Notes: generated by a model not told the origin, from the sequence alone. A stretch of 32,765 nucleotides of DNA from Planctomycetaceae bacterium (GCA_021294835.1 JAJTDF010000033.1:1-32765), one strand, 5' to 3'. Numbered from the stretch's first letter, positions 1-7,940 are shown. Program-made: numbers and translations.

Positions 1-22
1 CCCCTTGATACCCTCGCCCCCT

Positions 23-1729
23 ATGTCCTCCGCCACCCCCCCCAACCCCGCATCCCCCCGGCCCAACCAGCCCAACCCCGCGCAGGCCGCCGGCCCCGGC
101 GCCGCCCCCCCCGCCGCTGACGCCATCCACCACCTGGAGGCCCAACGCCGCGCCAACCGCGAGGCCATCGCCAAACTGGGCGTGAACCCGTACGGCGTCG
201 CCACCGCCGGGCTGGTGCCCCTGGCCGAGGCCCGCGCCGCCTATTCCGCCGAGGCCGATGCCGCGTTCAACGCCGCCAGCCAGGCCGCCAAGGACGCCGC
301 CAAGGCCGCAGGAGCCGCCGGTGCCGGCGCAGCCGCCATCCCCGATCACCGCCCCGAGGTCGCCGTCGCCGGCCGCGTCATGCTGCTGCGCGACAACGGC
401 AAGCTCATCTGGCTCACCCTGCGCGACAGCAGCGGCGACCTGCAGGCCGCCGTCTCGCAGAAGGACGTCGGCCCCCGCGCCTTCGCCCTGGCCAAGAGCA
501 CCGACCTTGGCGACATCCTGATCATCCGCGGCCGGCTGATGAAGACCAAGACCGGCGAGATCACCGTGTGGGCCGGGGGCGAGCTTGGTGTGGAGCCCGG
601 GGCCAAGTGCCTGGTGCCCCCGCCTGAGAAGCACGCCGGCCTGTCGGATGTGGAACTGCGTTACCGCCAGCGGTATGTGGACATGTGGGCCACGCCCGAG
701 ACCACCGCCGTCTTCCAGATGCGCAGCCGCCTGGTGTCGCGCATCCGCGCCTTCCTGGCCGCCGCGGGCTACCTGGAAGTCGAGACCCCCATGCTGCAGA
801 GCCTGGCCGGCGGGGCCGCGGCACGCCCGTTCATCACCCACATGAACGCGCTGGGCATGCCGCTGTACCTGCGGATCGCCCCCGAGCTGTACCTCAAGCG
901 GCTGCTGGTGGGCGGGCTGAGCAAGGTCTTCGAGGTCAACCGCAACTTCCGCAACGAGGGCCTCGATAAGCAGCACAACCCCGAGTTCACCATGCTCGAG
1001 GCCTACGTCGCCTTTGGCGACTGCCGCACGGTCATGACGCTCACCGAGGACCTCATCCGCGACGCCGCCCACATGGTCGCCGACGCCCGCGAGCAGAGCG
1101 ATCTGGTGCTGCCGTTCGGCGATCTGAAGATCGACTACGCGCAGCCCTTCCGACGCATCACCTATGGCGAGCTGTTCCGCCAGGGCCTGGGCTTCGACAT
1201 GACCGAGCATGACAAGGTGCGTGCCGAGTGCGAGCGGCGGCACATCAAGACCAAGGCCCCGAGCGGCACCCCGGTGGACATCGCCCTGCTGATCAACGAA
1301 CTGTTCGAGGAGTTCGGCGAGAAGCTGCTGGACCCGGCGGTGCCCACGTTCATCACCGATTACCCCGCCGCCATCTCCCCCCTGGTGCGGCCCAAGACCG
1401 ACGACCCGACCCTGGCCGACCGGGCCGACTTGTTCATCGGCGGCATGGAGATCGCCCCCCACTACACCGAACTGAACGACCCGGACGTACAGGCCGCCCG
1501 CTTCCGCGAGCAGCTCACCACCGCCGACGCCGACAAGACCGCCGAAGAGGCGACCTACCGCACCTTCGACGCCGACTTCATCCAGGCGCTCAAGGTGGGC
1601 ATGCCCCCCGCCGGCGGCATGGGCCTGGGTATTGACCGCCTGATCATGCTGCTCACCGACCAGCGGACCATCCGCGACGTGGTGCTCTTCCCGCTCATGC
1701 GGCCGTTGGACGCACCGGCCAAAGCCTGA
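23..1729 (+). CDS. lysS: Lysyl-tRNA synthetase, class II
   Basis: Charges tRNA(Lys) with lysine using ATP in the cytoplasm. After a Pro/Ala-rich N-terminus there is an OB-fold anticodon-binding domain (EVAVAGRVMLLRDNGK, about residues 115-215), then the class II catalytic core. Motif 1 is GYLEVETPMLQ, motif 2 is FRNEGLDKQHNPEFTMLEAY, and motif 3 is GMGLGIDRLIMLL near the C-terminus. GGAAARPFITH and LRIAPELYLKRLL are characteristic of LysRS. The open frame reaches upstream to a TTG at position 5, but the ATG at 23 is the first good start. At about 568 residues it is longer than the usual 490-510, because of the disordered N-terminal tail and an Ala-rich stretch (AADAAFNAASQAAKDAAKAA) just before the OB fold. 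All catalytic motifs are intact. Identity is near certain; only the exact start is uncertain. Confidence 0.97.
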   Translation: MSSATPPNPASPRPNQPNPAQAAGPGAAPPAADAIHHLEAQRRANREAIAKLGVNPYGVATAGLVPLAEARAAYSAEADAAFNAASQAAKDAAKAAGAAGAGAAAIPDHRPEVAVAGRVMLLRDNGKLIWLTLRDSSGDLQAAVSQKDVGPRAFALAKSTDLGDILIIRGRLMKTKTGEITVWAGGELGVEPGAKCLVPPPEKHAGLSDVELRYRQRYVDMWATPETTAVFQMRSRLVSRIRAFLAAAGYLEVETPMLQSLAGGAAARPFITHMNALGMPLYLRIAPELYLKRLLVGGLSKVFEVNRNFRNEGLDKQHNPEFTMLEAYVAFGDCRTVMTLTEDLIRDAAHMVADAREQSDLVLPFGDLKIDYAQPFRRITYGELFRQGLGFDMTEHDKVRAECERRHIKTKAPSGTPVDIALLINELFEEFGEKLLDPAVPTFITDYPAAISPLVRPKTDDPTLADRADLFIGGMEIAPHYTELNDPDVQAARFREQLTTADADKTAEEATYRTFDADFIQALKVGMPPAGGMGLGIDRLIMLLTDQRTIRDVVLFPLMRPLDAPAKA

Positions 1730-1734
1730 TCATC

Positions 1735-1820
1735 GTATTCGTATAAAAACCGAATACTCCACCGGCACCGATCCGCATGCGGGCGAAAAACGTCCAAATC
1801 GTGCGACTCGAGTCTTTTTT
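1735..1820. other. lysS/FAS1 intergenic inverted repeats
   Basis: An AT-rich island in the gap after lysS. GTATTCG (1735-1741) and CGAATAC (1751-1757) form a 7-bp inverted repeat around a 9-nt A/T-rich loop. The palindrome GACTCGAGTC (1805-1814) is followed by six T (1815-1820). The second could contribute to lysS termination, but with no loop it is a poor hairpin. Either could instead be an operator for the FAS1 gene. The function is unknown. Confidence 0.3.
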
Positions 1821-1917
1821 GACCAAGCTCTGAATCTGATCCGCCAGCCGCGGCGAAGTCGATCGGCCTGCGGGTGCTCACGCATGGGCGGACCCCCCGC
1901 GGATTGGTTTTTCACCC

Positions 1918-1931
1918 GGGTCTTCGGACCC
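1918..1931 (+). promoter_or_regulatory. UUCG-tetraloop hairpin in the FAS1 gene leader
   Basis: GGGTC (1918-1922), TTCG, GACCC (1927-1931) gives a 5-bp stem closed by the exceptionally stable C(UUCG)G tetraloop. It ends 20 nt before the FAS1 start codon and leaves the GGAG ribosome site free. Such leader hairpins often stabilise abundant mRNAs; that role here is inference. Confidence 0.4.
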
Positions 1932-1951
1932 CTTTTGAATTGGAGTCGCAT

Positions 1952-2539
1952 ATGAAGTTTGCTCTGCCCGTCGCTGTTCTCGCCTTCGCTGGTCTGGCCA
2001 TCGCTGCCGAGCCCGCCAAGAACACCGCCCCCGCTGCTCCGGCCAAGCCGGCCGCTGCTCCGGCCGTGACCCTCGACATCGTCGACACCGCCGCGGCCAA
2101 CAAGGACTTCTCCACGCTGGTGACGGCGATCAAGGCCGCCGGTCTGGTCGACGCCCTGAAGGGCAAGGGCCCCTTCACCGTGTTCGCCCCGACCAACGCC
2201 GCCTTCGAGAAGCTCCCCAAGGGCACGCTCGAGTCGCTGCTCAAGCCGGAGAACAAGGAGAAGCTCGCTGAGATCCTCAAGTTCCACGTGATCCCGGCTT
2301 CCGTGCTGGCCGCTGACGTGGTCAAGCTCGGCGGCAAGGAGTCCAGCAAGACCCTGCAGGGCTCGTCGTTCCTGATCGAGGTCAAGGACGGCAAGGTCTC
2401 CATCGGCTCCAAGGACAACCTGGCCAACGTCACCGCGACCGACATCAAGACCACCAACGGCGTCATCCACGTGATCGACGCGGTCATCCTCCCCCCGGCC
2501 AAGGCTGAGCCGAAGAAGGAAGAGAAGAAGGGCGCCTGA
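1952..2539 (+). CDS. Secreted fasciclin (FAS1) domain protein
   Basis: A 195-residue exported protein: signal peptide ([20 protein letters not shown], cleavage around residue 19), an Ala/Pro linker, then one FAS1 domain (about residues 40-180) and a Lys/Glu-rich tail. FAS1 hallmarks are visible: [15 protein letters not shown] (H1 region), [10 protein letters not shown] and [14 protein letters not shown] (H2 region). FAS1 domains mediate adhesion or extracellular matrix contacts. The ATG at 1952 is chosen over an upstream in-frame ATG at 1874 because it has a GGAG ribosome site and starts exactly at the signal peptide. A strong terminator follows the stop codon. It lies directly upstream of an ECF sigma factor and an RskA-like anti-sigma factor, so it is a probable target of that pair. 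Confidence 0.92.
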   Translation: MKFALPVAVLAFAGLAIAAEPAKNTAPAAPAKPAAAPAVTLDIVDTAAANKDFSTLVTAIKAAGLVDALKGKGPFTVFAPTNAAFEKLPKGTLESLLKPENKEKLAEILKFHVIPASVLAADVVKLGGKESSKTLQGSSFLIEVKDGKVSIGSKDNLANVTATDIKTTNGVIHVIDAVILPPAKAEPKKEEKKGA

Positions 2540-2564
2540 TACGCCTGATCGATGATTCCCAAAG

Positions 2565-2597
2565 AGCGGACGGCCCAGCGGCCGTCCGCTTCTTTTT
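2565..2597 (+). terminator. Intrinsic terminator after the FAS1 gene
   Basis: A perfect 11-bp stem, AGCGGACGGCC (2565-2575) with GGCCGTCCGCT (2580-2590), around a 4-nt CAGC loop, followed by TCTTTTT. It lies 26 nt after the FAS1 stop codon and is the clearest rho-independent terminator in the window. It also argues that translation of the sigma-factor gene begins downstream of it. Confidence 0.9.
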
Positions 2598-2644
2598 GCC
2601 CCATACGCTCCGCCGAGTCTGAGTTTCGCCTGCGACGAGAAGCC

Positions 2645-3208
2645 TTGGCCGAGTTCATCCTCCAACGTGTTGCCCGCGGGGACGCGCAAGCGGTCCGCGA
2701 TCTGCTGGACCGCTACGGCGGCCTGGTCTACGCGCTGGCAAGGCGCTTCTGCTACGAGCCCGGCGAGATCGACGACGCGACGCAGGACATCTTCCTGGCC
2801 CTGTGGAAGTCGGCGGTCCGCTTTGATCCCACGGTGGGCAGCGAGGAAACCTTCGTCGCCATGATCGCTCGCCGCCGCCTGATCGACCGGCGGCGACGGA
2901 GCAGCCGGCGGCTGGCCTCCACCGAGGACGCGGACGTGGGCCAATCCATGGCGCCTGCTTCCGATAACCAGAGACGCTTCGCCGACAACGAATTGGCCGC
3001 CCGTGCTTTGGAAGCCATGGCCGAACTGCGGCCCGAGCAGCAGCTGGTGCTGCGTTTGGCGATTATGCAGGGATTGTCCCATGATCAGATCGCCAAGGTC
3101 ACCGGAATCCCCCTCGGAACGGTCAAGACGCACGTTCGTCGAGGACTTATTGCGCTTCGTGAATCCATGGGCCGAGCAGCGTCGATGATGCACAATGAGG
3201 AGAGCTAG
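2645..3208 (+). CDS. ECF RNA polymerase sigma factor (SigK-like)
   Basis: A short sigma factor with sigma2 (DLLDRYGGLVYALARRF, EIDDATQDIFLALWKS, then FVAMIARRRLIDRRRR) and sigma4 (LRPEQQLVLRLAIMQGLSH, then DQIAKVTGIPLGTVKTHVRR). It would direct RNA polymerase to envelope- or stress-responsive promoters. The frame is open from an ATG at 2552, but that start would place the FAS1 terminator inside the coding sequence. The TTG at 2645, preceded by GAGAAG, begins where homology begins and is preferred; a CTG at 2630 is also possible. The partner anti-sigma gene starts 150 nt downstream, and the FAS1 gene is just upstream. PLGTVKTHVRRGL resembles the sigma4 helix of SigK/ECF19-type factors. Function is confident; the start is uncertain. 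Confidence 0.9.
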   Translation: MAEFILQRVARGDAQAVRDLLDRYGGLVYALARRFCYEPGEIDDATQDIFLALWKSAVRFDPTVGSEETFVAMIARRRLIDRRRRSSRRLASTEDADVGQSMAPASDNQRRFADNELAARALEAMAELRPEQQLVLRLAIMQGLSHDQIAKVTGIPLGTVKTHVRRGLIALRESMGRAASMMHNEES

Positions 3209-3358
3209 TGGCGCAGGCAACCTCCGCCTGACCGCACGCTCCGGCCCCGTCCGCCCCTTTGCGTTTTCCGTTCACCCCGTTCGACCGCTTGCAGCAAAGT
3301 GAACCCTCCGCGTATGTGTCACTGAACTGAATCGGCCGCCAGCCTTCCAGAGCCAGCC

Positions 3359-4468
3359 ATGTCCCGCCCGACCCCTGACAACCCGAACCTCCGCTTCCAC
3401 GCCGCATCGGCCGCGGGCGGCAAATCGGGCATGCAGGGCCACCCGGTGCCGGATCGTCTGCGCATCGAGCAGTTGCTCATCGAGCGGGCCACCAGCGGGC
3501 TGGACGCCGCCAGCGAGGCGGACCTCAAGCTGCTGCTGCAGCGGACCAACACCGCCTTTGACGAGTCGTACGAACTGGCCGCCGCTGCCGCCGACGTGGC
3601 GCTGAACCCGCCGGCCCCCAAGGCCGCCCTCCCTGCCGAGTTGCAGCAGCGCATCCTCGCCGCCGGCGATCAATGGCTGGCCCGCCGGGCCGCCGGCGAG
3701 GCCGACGCGGTGGAGTACGACGCGCTGCCGATGGATATCGCCGAGCCGCTGGCGCGGATCACCCCGCGTCTGGCCGAGCAGCGCACCGCCGGCTCGGTGG
3801 TGCGCCAGTACGGCGGATGGCTGGCCGCAGCTGCCTGTCTTGGCCTGGCCGTGCTGGTCACGCTGCGTCGCGACGGCGCCGAGCCGCTGCCCGGCCAGCA
3901 GGTCGCCAGCGGCACCCAGACCATCAAGGACGCCGCCAAGACCATCGAGGACCAGGTGCGTTCGCTGCTGGGCGACGCCTCCACCGTGGTGGTGTCGCTG
4001 CTCTCCGATGGCGACGCTTCCACCAAGGCCGCCGACCTGATCGGCCCGCCGACGCCCGCCGCCCAGGTGATCTGGAGCGGCGAGCACCAGCAGGGCTTCG
4101 TCCGCATTTCCGGTCTGGCTCCGATCGAGCAGCCCGGCGACCAGTACCAGTTGTGGGTCTTCGACACCCTGCGGGGCGGTGACACCGCCATTCCGCTCGG
4201 CGTGTTCGATGTCAAGAACGCCGATCAGGCGACGCTGGTGCCCATCACCACGCCGCTGAGGATCGGCCATGCCGCAACTTTCGCCATCACCGTCGAGCGG
4301 GCCGGCGGCAGCCTGCAGCCCAGCCTCAACAGCCTGGTGGTCATCGGCGGCGAGGATGTGTCCGAACCCATCGGCCCGGCCCAACCGAAGGCCGAACCGG
4401 CCGCCCAGCCGCAGGCTGAACCGCCCTCTGCCGCCCCGGCGGTCAAGCCCTCCGGCCCGGCTCAGTAA
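3359..4468 (+). CDS. RskA-like membrane anti-sigma factor
   Basis: A 369-residue single-pass membrane protein: cytoplasmic N-terminal sigma-binding region (residues 30-145, starting RLRIEQLLIERATSGLDAA), one transmembrane helix (about 152-169, GGWLAAAACLGLAVLV), then a periplasmic anti-sigma-K domain (235-330). QYQLWVFDT, IPLGVFDV and FAITVERAGGS are the recognisable RskA-domain signatures. The C-terminus is a Pro/Ala/Glu-rich tail. It would sequester the ECF sigma factor encoded upstream until regulated proteolysis releases it. No zinc-binding HxxxCxxC motif is visible, as is normal for the RskA class. The ATG at 3359 has no strong ribosome site; an internal ATG at 3431 precedes the conserved part and is an alternative start. 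Confidence 0.87.
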   Translation: MSRPTPDNPNLRFHAASAAGGKSGMQGHPVPDRLRIEQLLIERATSGLDAASEADLKLLLQRTNTAFDESYELAAAAADVALNPPAPKAALPAELQQRILAAGDQWLARRAAGEADAVEYDALPMDIAEPLARITPRLAEQRTAGSVVRQYGGWLAAAACLGLAVLVTLRRDGAEPLPGQQVASGTQTIKDAAKTIEDQVRSLLGDASTVVVSLLSDGDASTKAADLIGPPTPAAQVIWSGEHQQGFVRISGLAPIEQPGDQYQLWVFDTLRGGDTAIPLGVFDVKNADQATLVPITTPLRIGHAATFAITVERAGGSLQPSLNSLVVIGGEDVSEPIGPAQPKAEPAAQPQAEPPSAAPAVKPSGPAQ

Positions 4469-4503
4469 CCAGCCCGGGCATGCCTGCAATCCGCCCCCTC
4501 CAC

Positions 4504-4518
4504 GCCCGTTGTACGGGC
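4504..4518 (+). promoter_or_regulatory. Hairpin abutting the start codon of the EKPT-repeat gene
   Basis: GCCCGT (4504-4509), TGT loop, ACGGGC (4513-4518) forms a 6-bp stem ending at the base before the ATG at 4519. It occupies the position where a ribosome site should be. It may limit translation from this ATG, or indicate that the upstream in-frame ATG at 4480 is used. Confidence 0.35.
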
Positions 4519-5628
4519 ATGACGCACACCACGCGCGCCGTGACCGCCTGTCTGCTGCTGGCCCTGATGGGCTCCGCCTCCGCCCTGACCCTGGGCCGGA
4601 CGACCACGCCGCCCCAGCCTGAGCAGCCGACCGAGAAGCCGACCGAGAAGCCGACCGAGAAGCCAAACGAGAAGCCAAACGAGAAGCCGATCGAGAAGCC
4701 GACCGAGGCCCAGCCCGCTCCGGCCGAATCGGGCCAGCCCGGTCAGTCCGGCCGGCCCGGCGGCGGCGCTCTGGGCGGCCCGCGCGTGGTCGAGAACACG
4801 CCGATTCCCACGCTGATCGAACGCGACGCGGCCGGCCGGCTGGTGCGTCTGGAGGAGCGACCGGAAACAGCCGCCATCCGCAAACTCAAACTCGACGAAC
4901 CGACCCGGGCGGCGATCGACAAAGCCCTGGTGGCACGCTCGGCTCGGCTGTCGCAGGTGCTGCAGGAGAACTACGCCCTGTTCCTGGAACTGCAAGGCGC
5001 CCGGCAGGCGGGCCTGGGGCGGGACGGCGAGGCCGGACGCAAGACGCTTGAGAACATCCGCACTCTTCGCGACGCGGCCACGGATCTCTTTGACCCGCCG
5101 CTGCGTCAGTCGCTGGGCGGCCTGCTGTCCGCCGAGCTGCGATCGCAGTTTGACAGGATGGTCGACCAGTACCGCGAAGCGTTGATGGCCGAACCGCCCC
5201 AAGAAGGCCGGCGGCCGCGACCGGCGGGCGCAGTCGGCGGTCGCATGGCCGAACAACGCTACGAAACCGAGATGGTGCTCCGCGAGATCGCCCGCACGCT
5301 GAACACCGAGGTGGAGATGCGCCGCGAGCAGACCGATGCGCTGGTGGCGGCGGTGGGTGCCGACCCCGAGCAGGAGGCGGAGATCCGCCGCATCATCCGC
5401 ACCAACAACGAGGGCTCGCTGGGCAACCCCGAGAAGGCCCGGGCCAACCGCGACAAAGCCATGCGCGAGGTCTTCACCGTCCTGCGACCCGAGCAGCGTG
5501 AGGCGCTGACGAAGTACCTGCGCGAGAACCGTCGAGGGGGCCGATCCGCAGAGCGGACCGACGCACCCGCCCCGTCAGCAACGCCGTCCGACGCCCCGGC
5601 CCCGGTCACACCGATGACCGACCGCTGA
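4519..5628 (+). CDS. Secreted EKPT-repeat, charged helical protein of unknown function
   Basis: A 369-residue exported protein with a signal peptide (TTRAVTACLLLALMGSASA). A repetitive Glu-Lys-Pro-Thr/Asn linker follows (about residues 35-62), then a highly charged, mostly helical region to residue 340 and a Pro/Ala-rich tail. Pieces such as LRPEQREALTKYLRENRRG loosely resemble the LTxxQ helices of Spy/CpxP-like periplasmic proteins, but this is too weak to name a family. The ATG at 4519 gives a conventional 22-residue signal peptide; the in-frame ATG at 4480 would add 13 residues and still be exportable. The gene follows the rskA-like gene by 50 nt on the same strand, so it may be cotranscribed. 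It ends 29 nt from the end of a convergent gene. Confidence 0.75.
   Translation: MTHTTRAVTACLLLALMGSASALTLGRTTTPPQPEQPTEKPTEKPTEKPNEKPNEKPIEKPTEAQPAPAESGQPGQSGRPGGGALGGPRVVENTPIPTLIERDAAGRLVRLEERPETAAIRKLKLDEPTRAAIDKALVARSARLSQVLQENYALFLELQGARQAGLGRDGEAGRKTLENIRTLRDAATDLFDPPLRQSLGGLLSAELRSQFDRMVDQYREALMAEPPQEGRRPRPAGAVGGRMAEQRYETEMVLREIARTLNTEVEMRREQTDALVAAVGADPEQEAEIRRIIRTNNEGSLGNPEKARANRDKAMREVFTVLRPEQREALTKYLRENRRGGRSAERTDAPAPSATPSDAPAPVTPMTDR
4621..4704 (+). repeat. 12-bp tandem repeat, seven units
   Basis: Seven consecutive 12-bp units of the form GAGAAGCCGACC (the first reads GAGCAG; two end in AAAC and one in GATC) encode Glu-Lys-Pro-Thr/Asn/Ile repeats in the linker of the secreted protein. 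Unit number could vary between strains without breaking the frame. Confidence 0.9.
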
Positions 5629-5657
5629 GCCCAATCGGCCGTCTCACTGCGCCGCCC

Positions 5658-6452
5658 TCACTCCGTCAGCGCCTTGACGCCACCACCGCTGCCGATCGCG
5701 AACGACGCCAGCAGGCCAACCGACCCCCAGACCACCAGCATGAACACCGGGGCCCGCCTGGCCGCTCGAACCATGCCCTCGCCCGGCTGCCGCTCCCGAG
5801 TCACCAGCTCCTCGGTTGCCCGATCGTGGGCACGGGCGGCATCCGCCCGGATGCGCTGCTCAACCCGGTCACGCTCCCCGCGCAGCCACTGGCTCTGACC
5901 ACCGGGCCCGAGAGCCTCCCACCGCGCGTTGGCCGCTTGCCACACCCCAGGCGGAAAGTCCTGCTCGTCCTTTGCGTTCGCCGCCGAGCCACCCGGCCAC
6001 ACCAACCGCCGCCCCGCGCCCTCCCACTCCTTGGCCACCATGTGGGCATGCGCCGCCAAGGCGCGATGGGTCCCGACCTGCTGGTGGGCCTCCCTGATTT
6101 CCTCGCGCAACCACCGTTCCTTCATCGTCGCCATGTTCAGCGACCACCCGACCGCCATGCCCGCCGCCGCCAGCAGCGCCGCGATGCCGCCGCTTGCCGC
6201 TGAACTGCGCTCCCGTGCGGCCAGCCACGCTCCCGCACCCGCCCCCAGCCCGATCAGCACCACCAGAAGCGGCAGCCACGTGCCCGCGCGGGTGACTGCG
6301 ACCCAGATCCCCAGCCCGATGGCCGCGCCCACCGCCGCCCCGCCAAACCACACCAACGGCCTCGCATTCAGCGGTCGAGGGCTGCTCTCGGTCCCGCCGC
6401 CCTTTGCCCGTCCCGACGCCCTGGTGCCGACCTTCTTCCCATCACCGCTCAT
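5658..6452 (-). CDS. Membrane protein, paralogue of the adjacent zinc-ribbon gene
   Basis: A 264-residue protein of unknown function. A basic, Gly/Ser-rich N-terminus is followed by three hydrophobic segments (about residues 33-53, 58-78 and 86-106). Then comes a soluble helical domain (110-225) with WEGAGRRLVWPGG, PPGVWQAANARWEALGPGG and WLRGERDRVEQRIR, and a C-terminal helix (VVWGSVGLLASFAIGSGGG). The same order and motifs occur in the neighbouring gene upstream in transcription, so the two are tandem duplicates. This copy lacks the two zinc ribbons. The start has a good AGGGAG ribosome site. The soluble domain, lying between membrane helices, may be extracytoplasmic; this is inferred only from topology. 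Confidence 0.8.
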   Translation of the reverse strand: MSGDGKKVGTRASGRAKGGGTESSPRPLNARPLVWFGGAAVGAAIGLGIWVAVTRAGTWLPLLVVLIGLGAGAGAWLAARERSSAASGGIAALLAAAGMAVGWSLNMATMKERWLREEIREAHQQVGTHRALAAHAHMVAKEWEGAGRRLVWPGGSAANAKDEQDFPPGVWQAANARWEALGPGGQSQWLRGERDRVEQRIRADAARAHDRATEELVTRERQPGEGMVRAARRAPVFMLVVWGSVGLLASFAIGSGGGVKALTE

Positions 6453-6653
6453 CGCAAACTCCCTGTTGCAGGCTCAATCGTTGCGTCACCGATCGGCCGC
6501 CGCTCGGTTCGGCACGCATCGCCCACCGGCAGCCGCGAGGCCCGGTCGGGGGCGATGGGCTGACGAACCTCCACCCACCTGCGCGGGTGCCCAACCGACG
6601 CTCCATCCAAACAGCCCACCCGAAGAGACACCACCGCGCCGGCCCGCCCCAAC

Positions 6654-7784
6654 TCAATCAAACAACCCGTTCAACCCCGCACCGCTGCCGATGGCGAACG
6701 ACGCCAGCAGCCCGATGCTCCCCCAGATCACCAGCGCCACCAGGGGCGAGCGCCGGGCCGACCGCCGGGGCGACTCACCGTCGCGGGCCTCACGCACCAC
6801 CATCACACGCTGGGCGACCTCCTCCAGGTCCCCCTTCTGGCTGCGGATCTCCTGCGCCACGCGGTCCTTCTCGGCGGTCAGCCACGCCGTCTGGCCGCCC
6901 GGCCCGCGGTCCGTCCACCGCTTGGTGGCCTCCTTCCACACGCCGGCCGGATAGTCCGCCTCCACAAAGGCGGTATCGATGCTGCTGCCCTGGGGCCAGG
7001 TCATCTTCTTGCCGGCCTTCTCCCACTCCTCGTACACCGCGTCGGCGTGCATCATCATCACCCACTGATGGTCCATGTCCTCATGCACGTCGGCGATCAC
7101 CTGGGTGATCGCCCGCTCGGTCACCGCTGACACGTTCAGCGACCAGCCGACGATCATCGCGATCGCCGCCATCAGCGCCGCCACGCCCCCGCTGAACGCC
7201 GTGCTGCGATCACGCGCGACCAGGTGCGCCCCGATGCCGGCCCCCAGCCCCGCCAGCACCACCAGCAGCGGCACCCACACGCCCGCGTGCGTCAGCCCCA
7301 CCCACCCCGCAACGCCGAGCCCCGCGCCCGCGAGCGCGCCGCCCGCCCACGCCAGCGGGTTGGTCTTGATCAGCGCTTCGTCCGCCGCCGCGGCCGCCTC
7401 GCCGGCATTCAGGCTTGGTGCCTTGCTCACCTTCACCTTGCGGGCCTTGCCGGTGCGCCGGTCGGCCCCGCAGTTGATGCACACCGCCGCCGAGTCGTCC
7501 ATCGGCGCATGGCAGGTGCCGCACACGCCGGTCATCGCCGACACCGCGCCCACGGCCCGACGCTCCGCCGCCGCCAGCGCCGCCAGATCGCCCAGCGGGT
7601 TCTCCTCCCCGCTGCCCCCTGCCGCCGAAGCCGCCCCCGCCTGCCCGCCCGCCTGCGCCTCCATGCACGCGCGGCACGCATACCGCCCCTGGGCGTCTTT
7701 CACCCGCGGAACACCGCTGCAGTCCCGACCGCAGTGCATGCACACCTTCACCACCCCCTGACCGGCCGCTCTGGTGGAACTCAT
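6654..7784 (-). CDS. Double zinc-ribbon membrane protein, tandem paralogue
   Basis: A 376-residue protein with two N-terminal zinc ribbons. The first uses C15, C18, C37 and C40 (VCMHCGRD, ACRACMEA); the second uses C88, C91, C102 and C105 (GVCGTCHAPM, AVCINCGADRRTG). These are followed by an Ala-rich linker, three hydrophobic helices (about residues 145-220), and a soluble domain with WEKAGKKMTWPQGS, YPAGVWKEATKRWTDRGPGG and WLTAEKDRVAQEIR. A C-terminal helix (VIWGSIGLLASFAIGSGAG) nearly matches the paralogue's. The frame is open to 7877, but the ATG at 7784 has GGGG just upstream and lies close to the first ribbon. Zinc ribbons joined to membrane proteins often act as interaction modules; no specific function can be assigned. 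Confidence 0.82.
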   Translation of the reverse strand: MSSTRAAGQGVVKVCMHCGRDCSGVPRVKDAQGRYACRACMEAQAGGQAGAASAAGGSGEENPLGDLAALAAAERRAVGAVSAMTGVCGTCHAPMDDSAAVCINCGADRRTGKARKVKVSKAPSLNAGEAAAAADEALIKTNPLAWAGGALAGAGLGVAGWVGLTHAGVWVPLLVVLAGLGAGIGAHLVARDRSTAFSGGVAALMAAIAMIVGWSLNVSAVTERAITQVIADVHEDMDHQWVMMMHADAVYEEWEKAGKKMTWPQGSSIDTAFVEADYPAGVWKEATKRWTDRGPGGQTAWLTAEKDRVAQEIRSQKGDLEEVAQRVMVVREARDGESPRRSARRSPLVALVIWGSIGLLASFAIGSGAGLNGLFD

Positions 7785-7860
7785 GGATACCCCGCTGCTG
7801 CAAGCCATTCGGGAGCGACTCGAACGGCCGCACTTGCCCGGATGCACACCCCAATCTGCC

Positions 7861-7890
7861 GGAATACGCACCCCCATGCAACCACTTCAA
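7861..7890 (-). promoter_or_regulatory. Possible promoter for the zinc-ribbon gene
   Basis: On the minus strand, TTGAAG (7890-7885) and TATTCC (7866-7861) are separated by 18 nt and lie 77 nt upstream of the zinc-ribbon start codon, within an unusually AT-rich patch. The match to a sigma70 promoter is moderate. Confidence 0.3.
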
Positions 7891-7940
7891 AAGGGGATTT
7901 TTCGCGAAAAGTCGGATTTTGTTATCGCCTTAAAAGGGGA
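7889..7940. repeat. Direct repeat pair with central palindrome upstream of the zinc-ribbon gene
   Basis: AAAAGGGGA occurs at 7889-7897 and 7932-7940 in the same orientation. Between them lies the perfect palindrome TTTTCGCGAAAA (7899-7910). This AT-rich block stands out from its GC-rich surroundings and lies beside the candidate minus-strand promoter, so it may be an operator region. Confidence 0.45.

Noticed and set aside
1730-3220. 496-codon minus-strand frame opposite FAS1 and the sigma factor
   Set aside because: It is antisense to two clearly conserved proteins and its Gly/Asp/Leu-rich composition is typical of GC-rich shadow frames.
3272-4678. 468-codon minus-strand frame opposite the RskA-like gene
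   Set aside because: Low-complexity translation with no motif, opposite a gene with strong RskA-domain evidence.
4621-4704. CRISPR-like repeat array
   Set aside because: Units are 12 bp, contiguous without spacers and in frame with a coding sequence.
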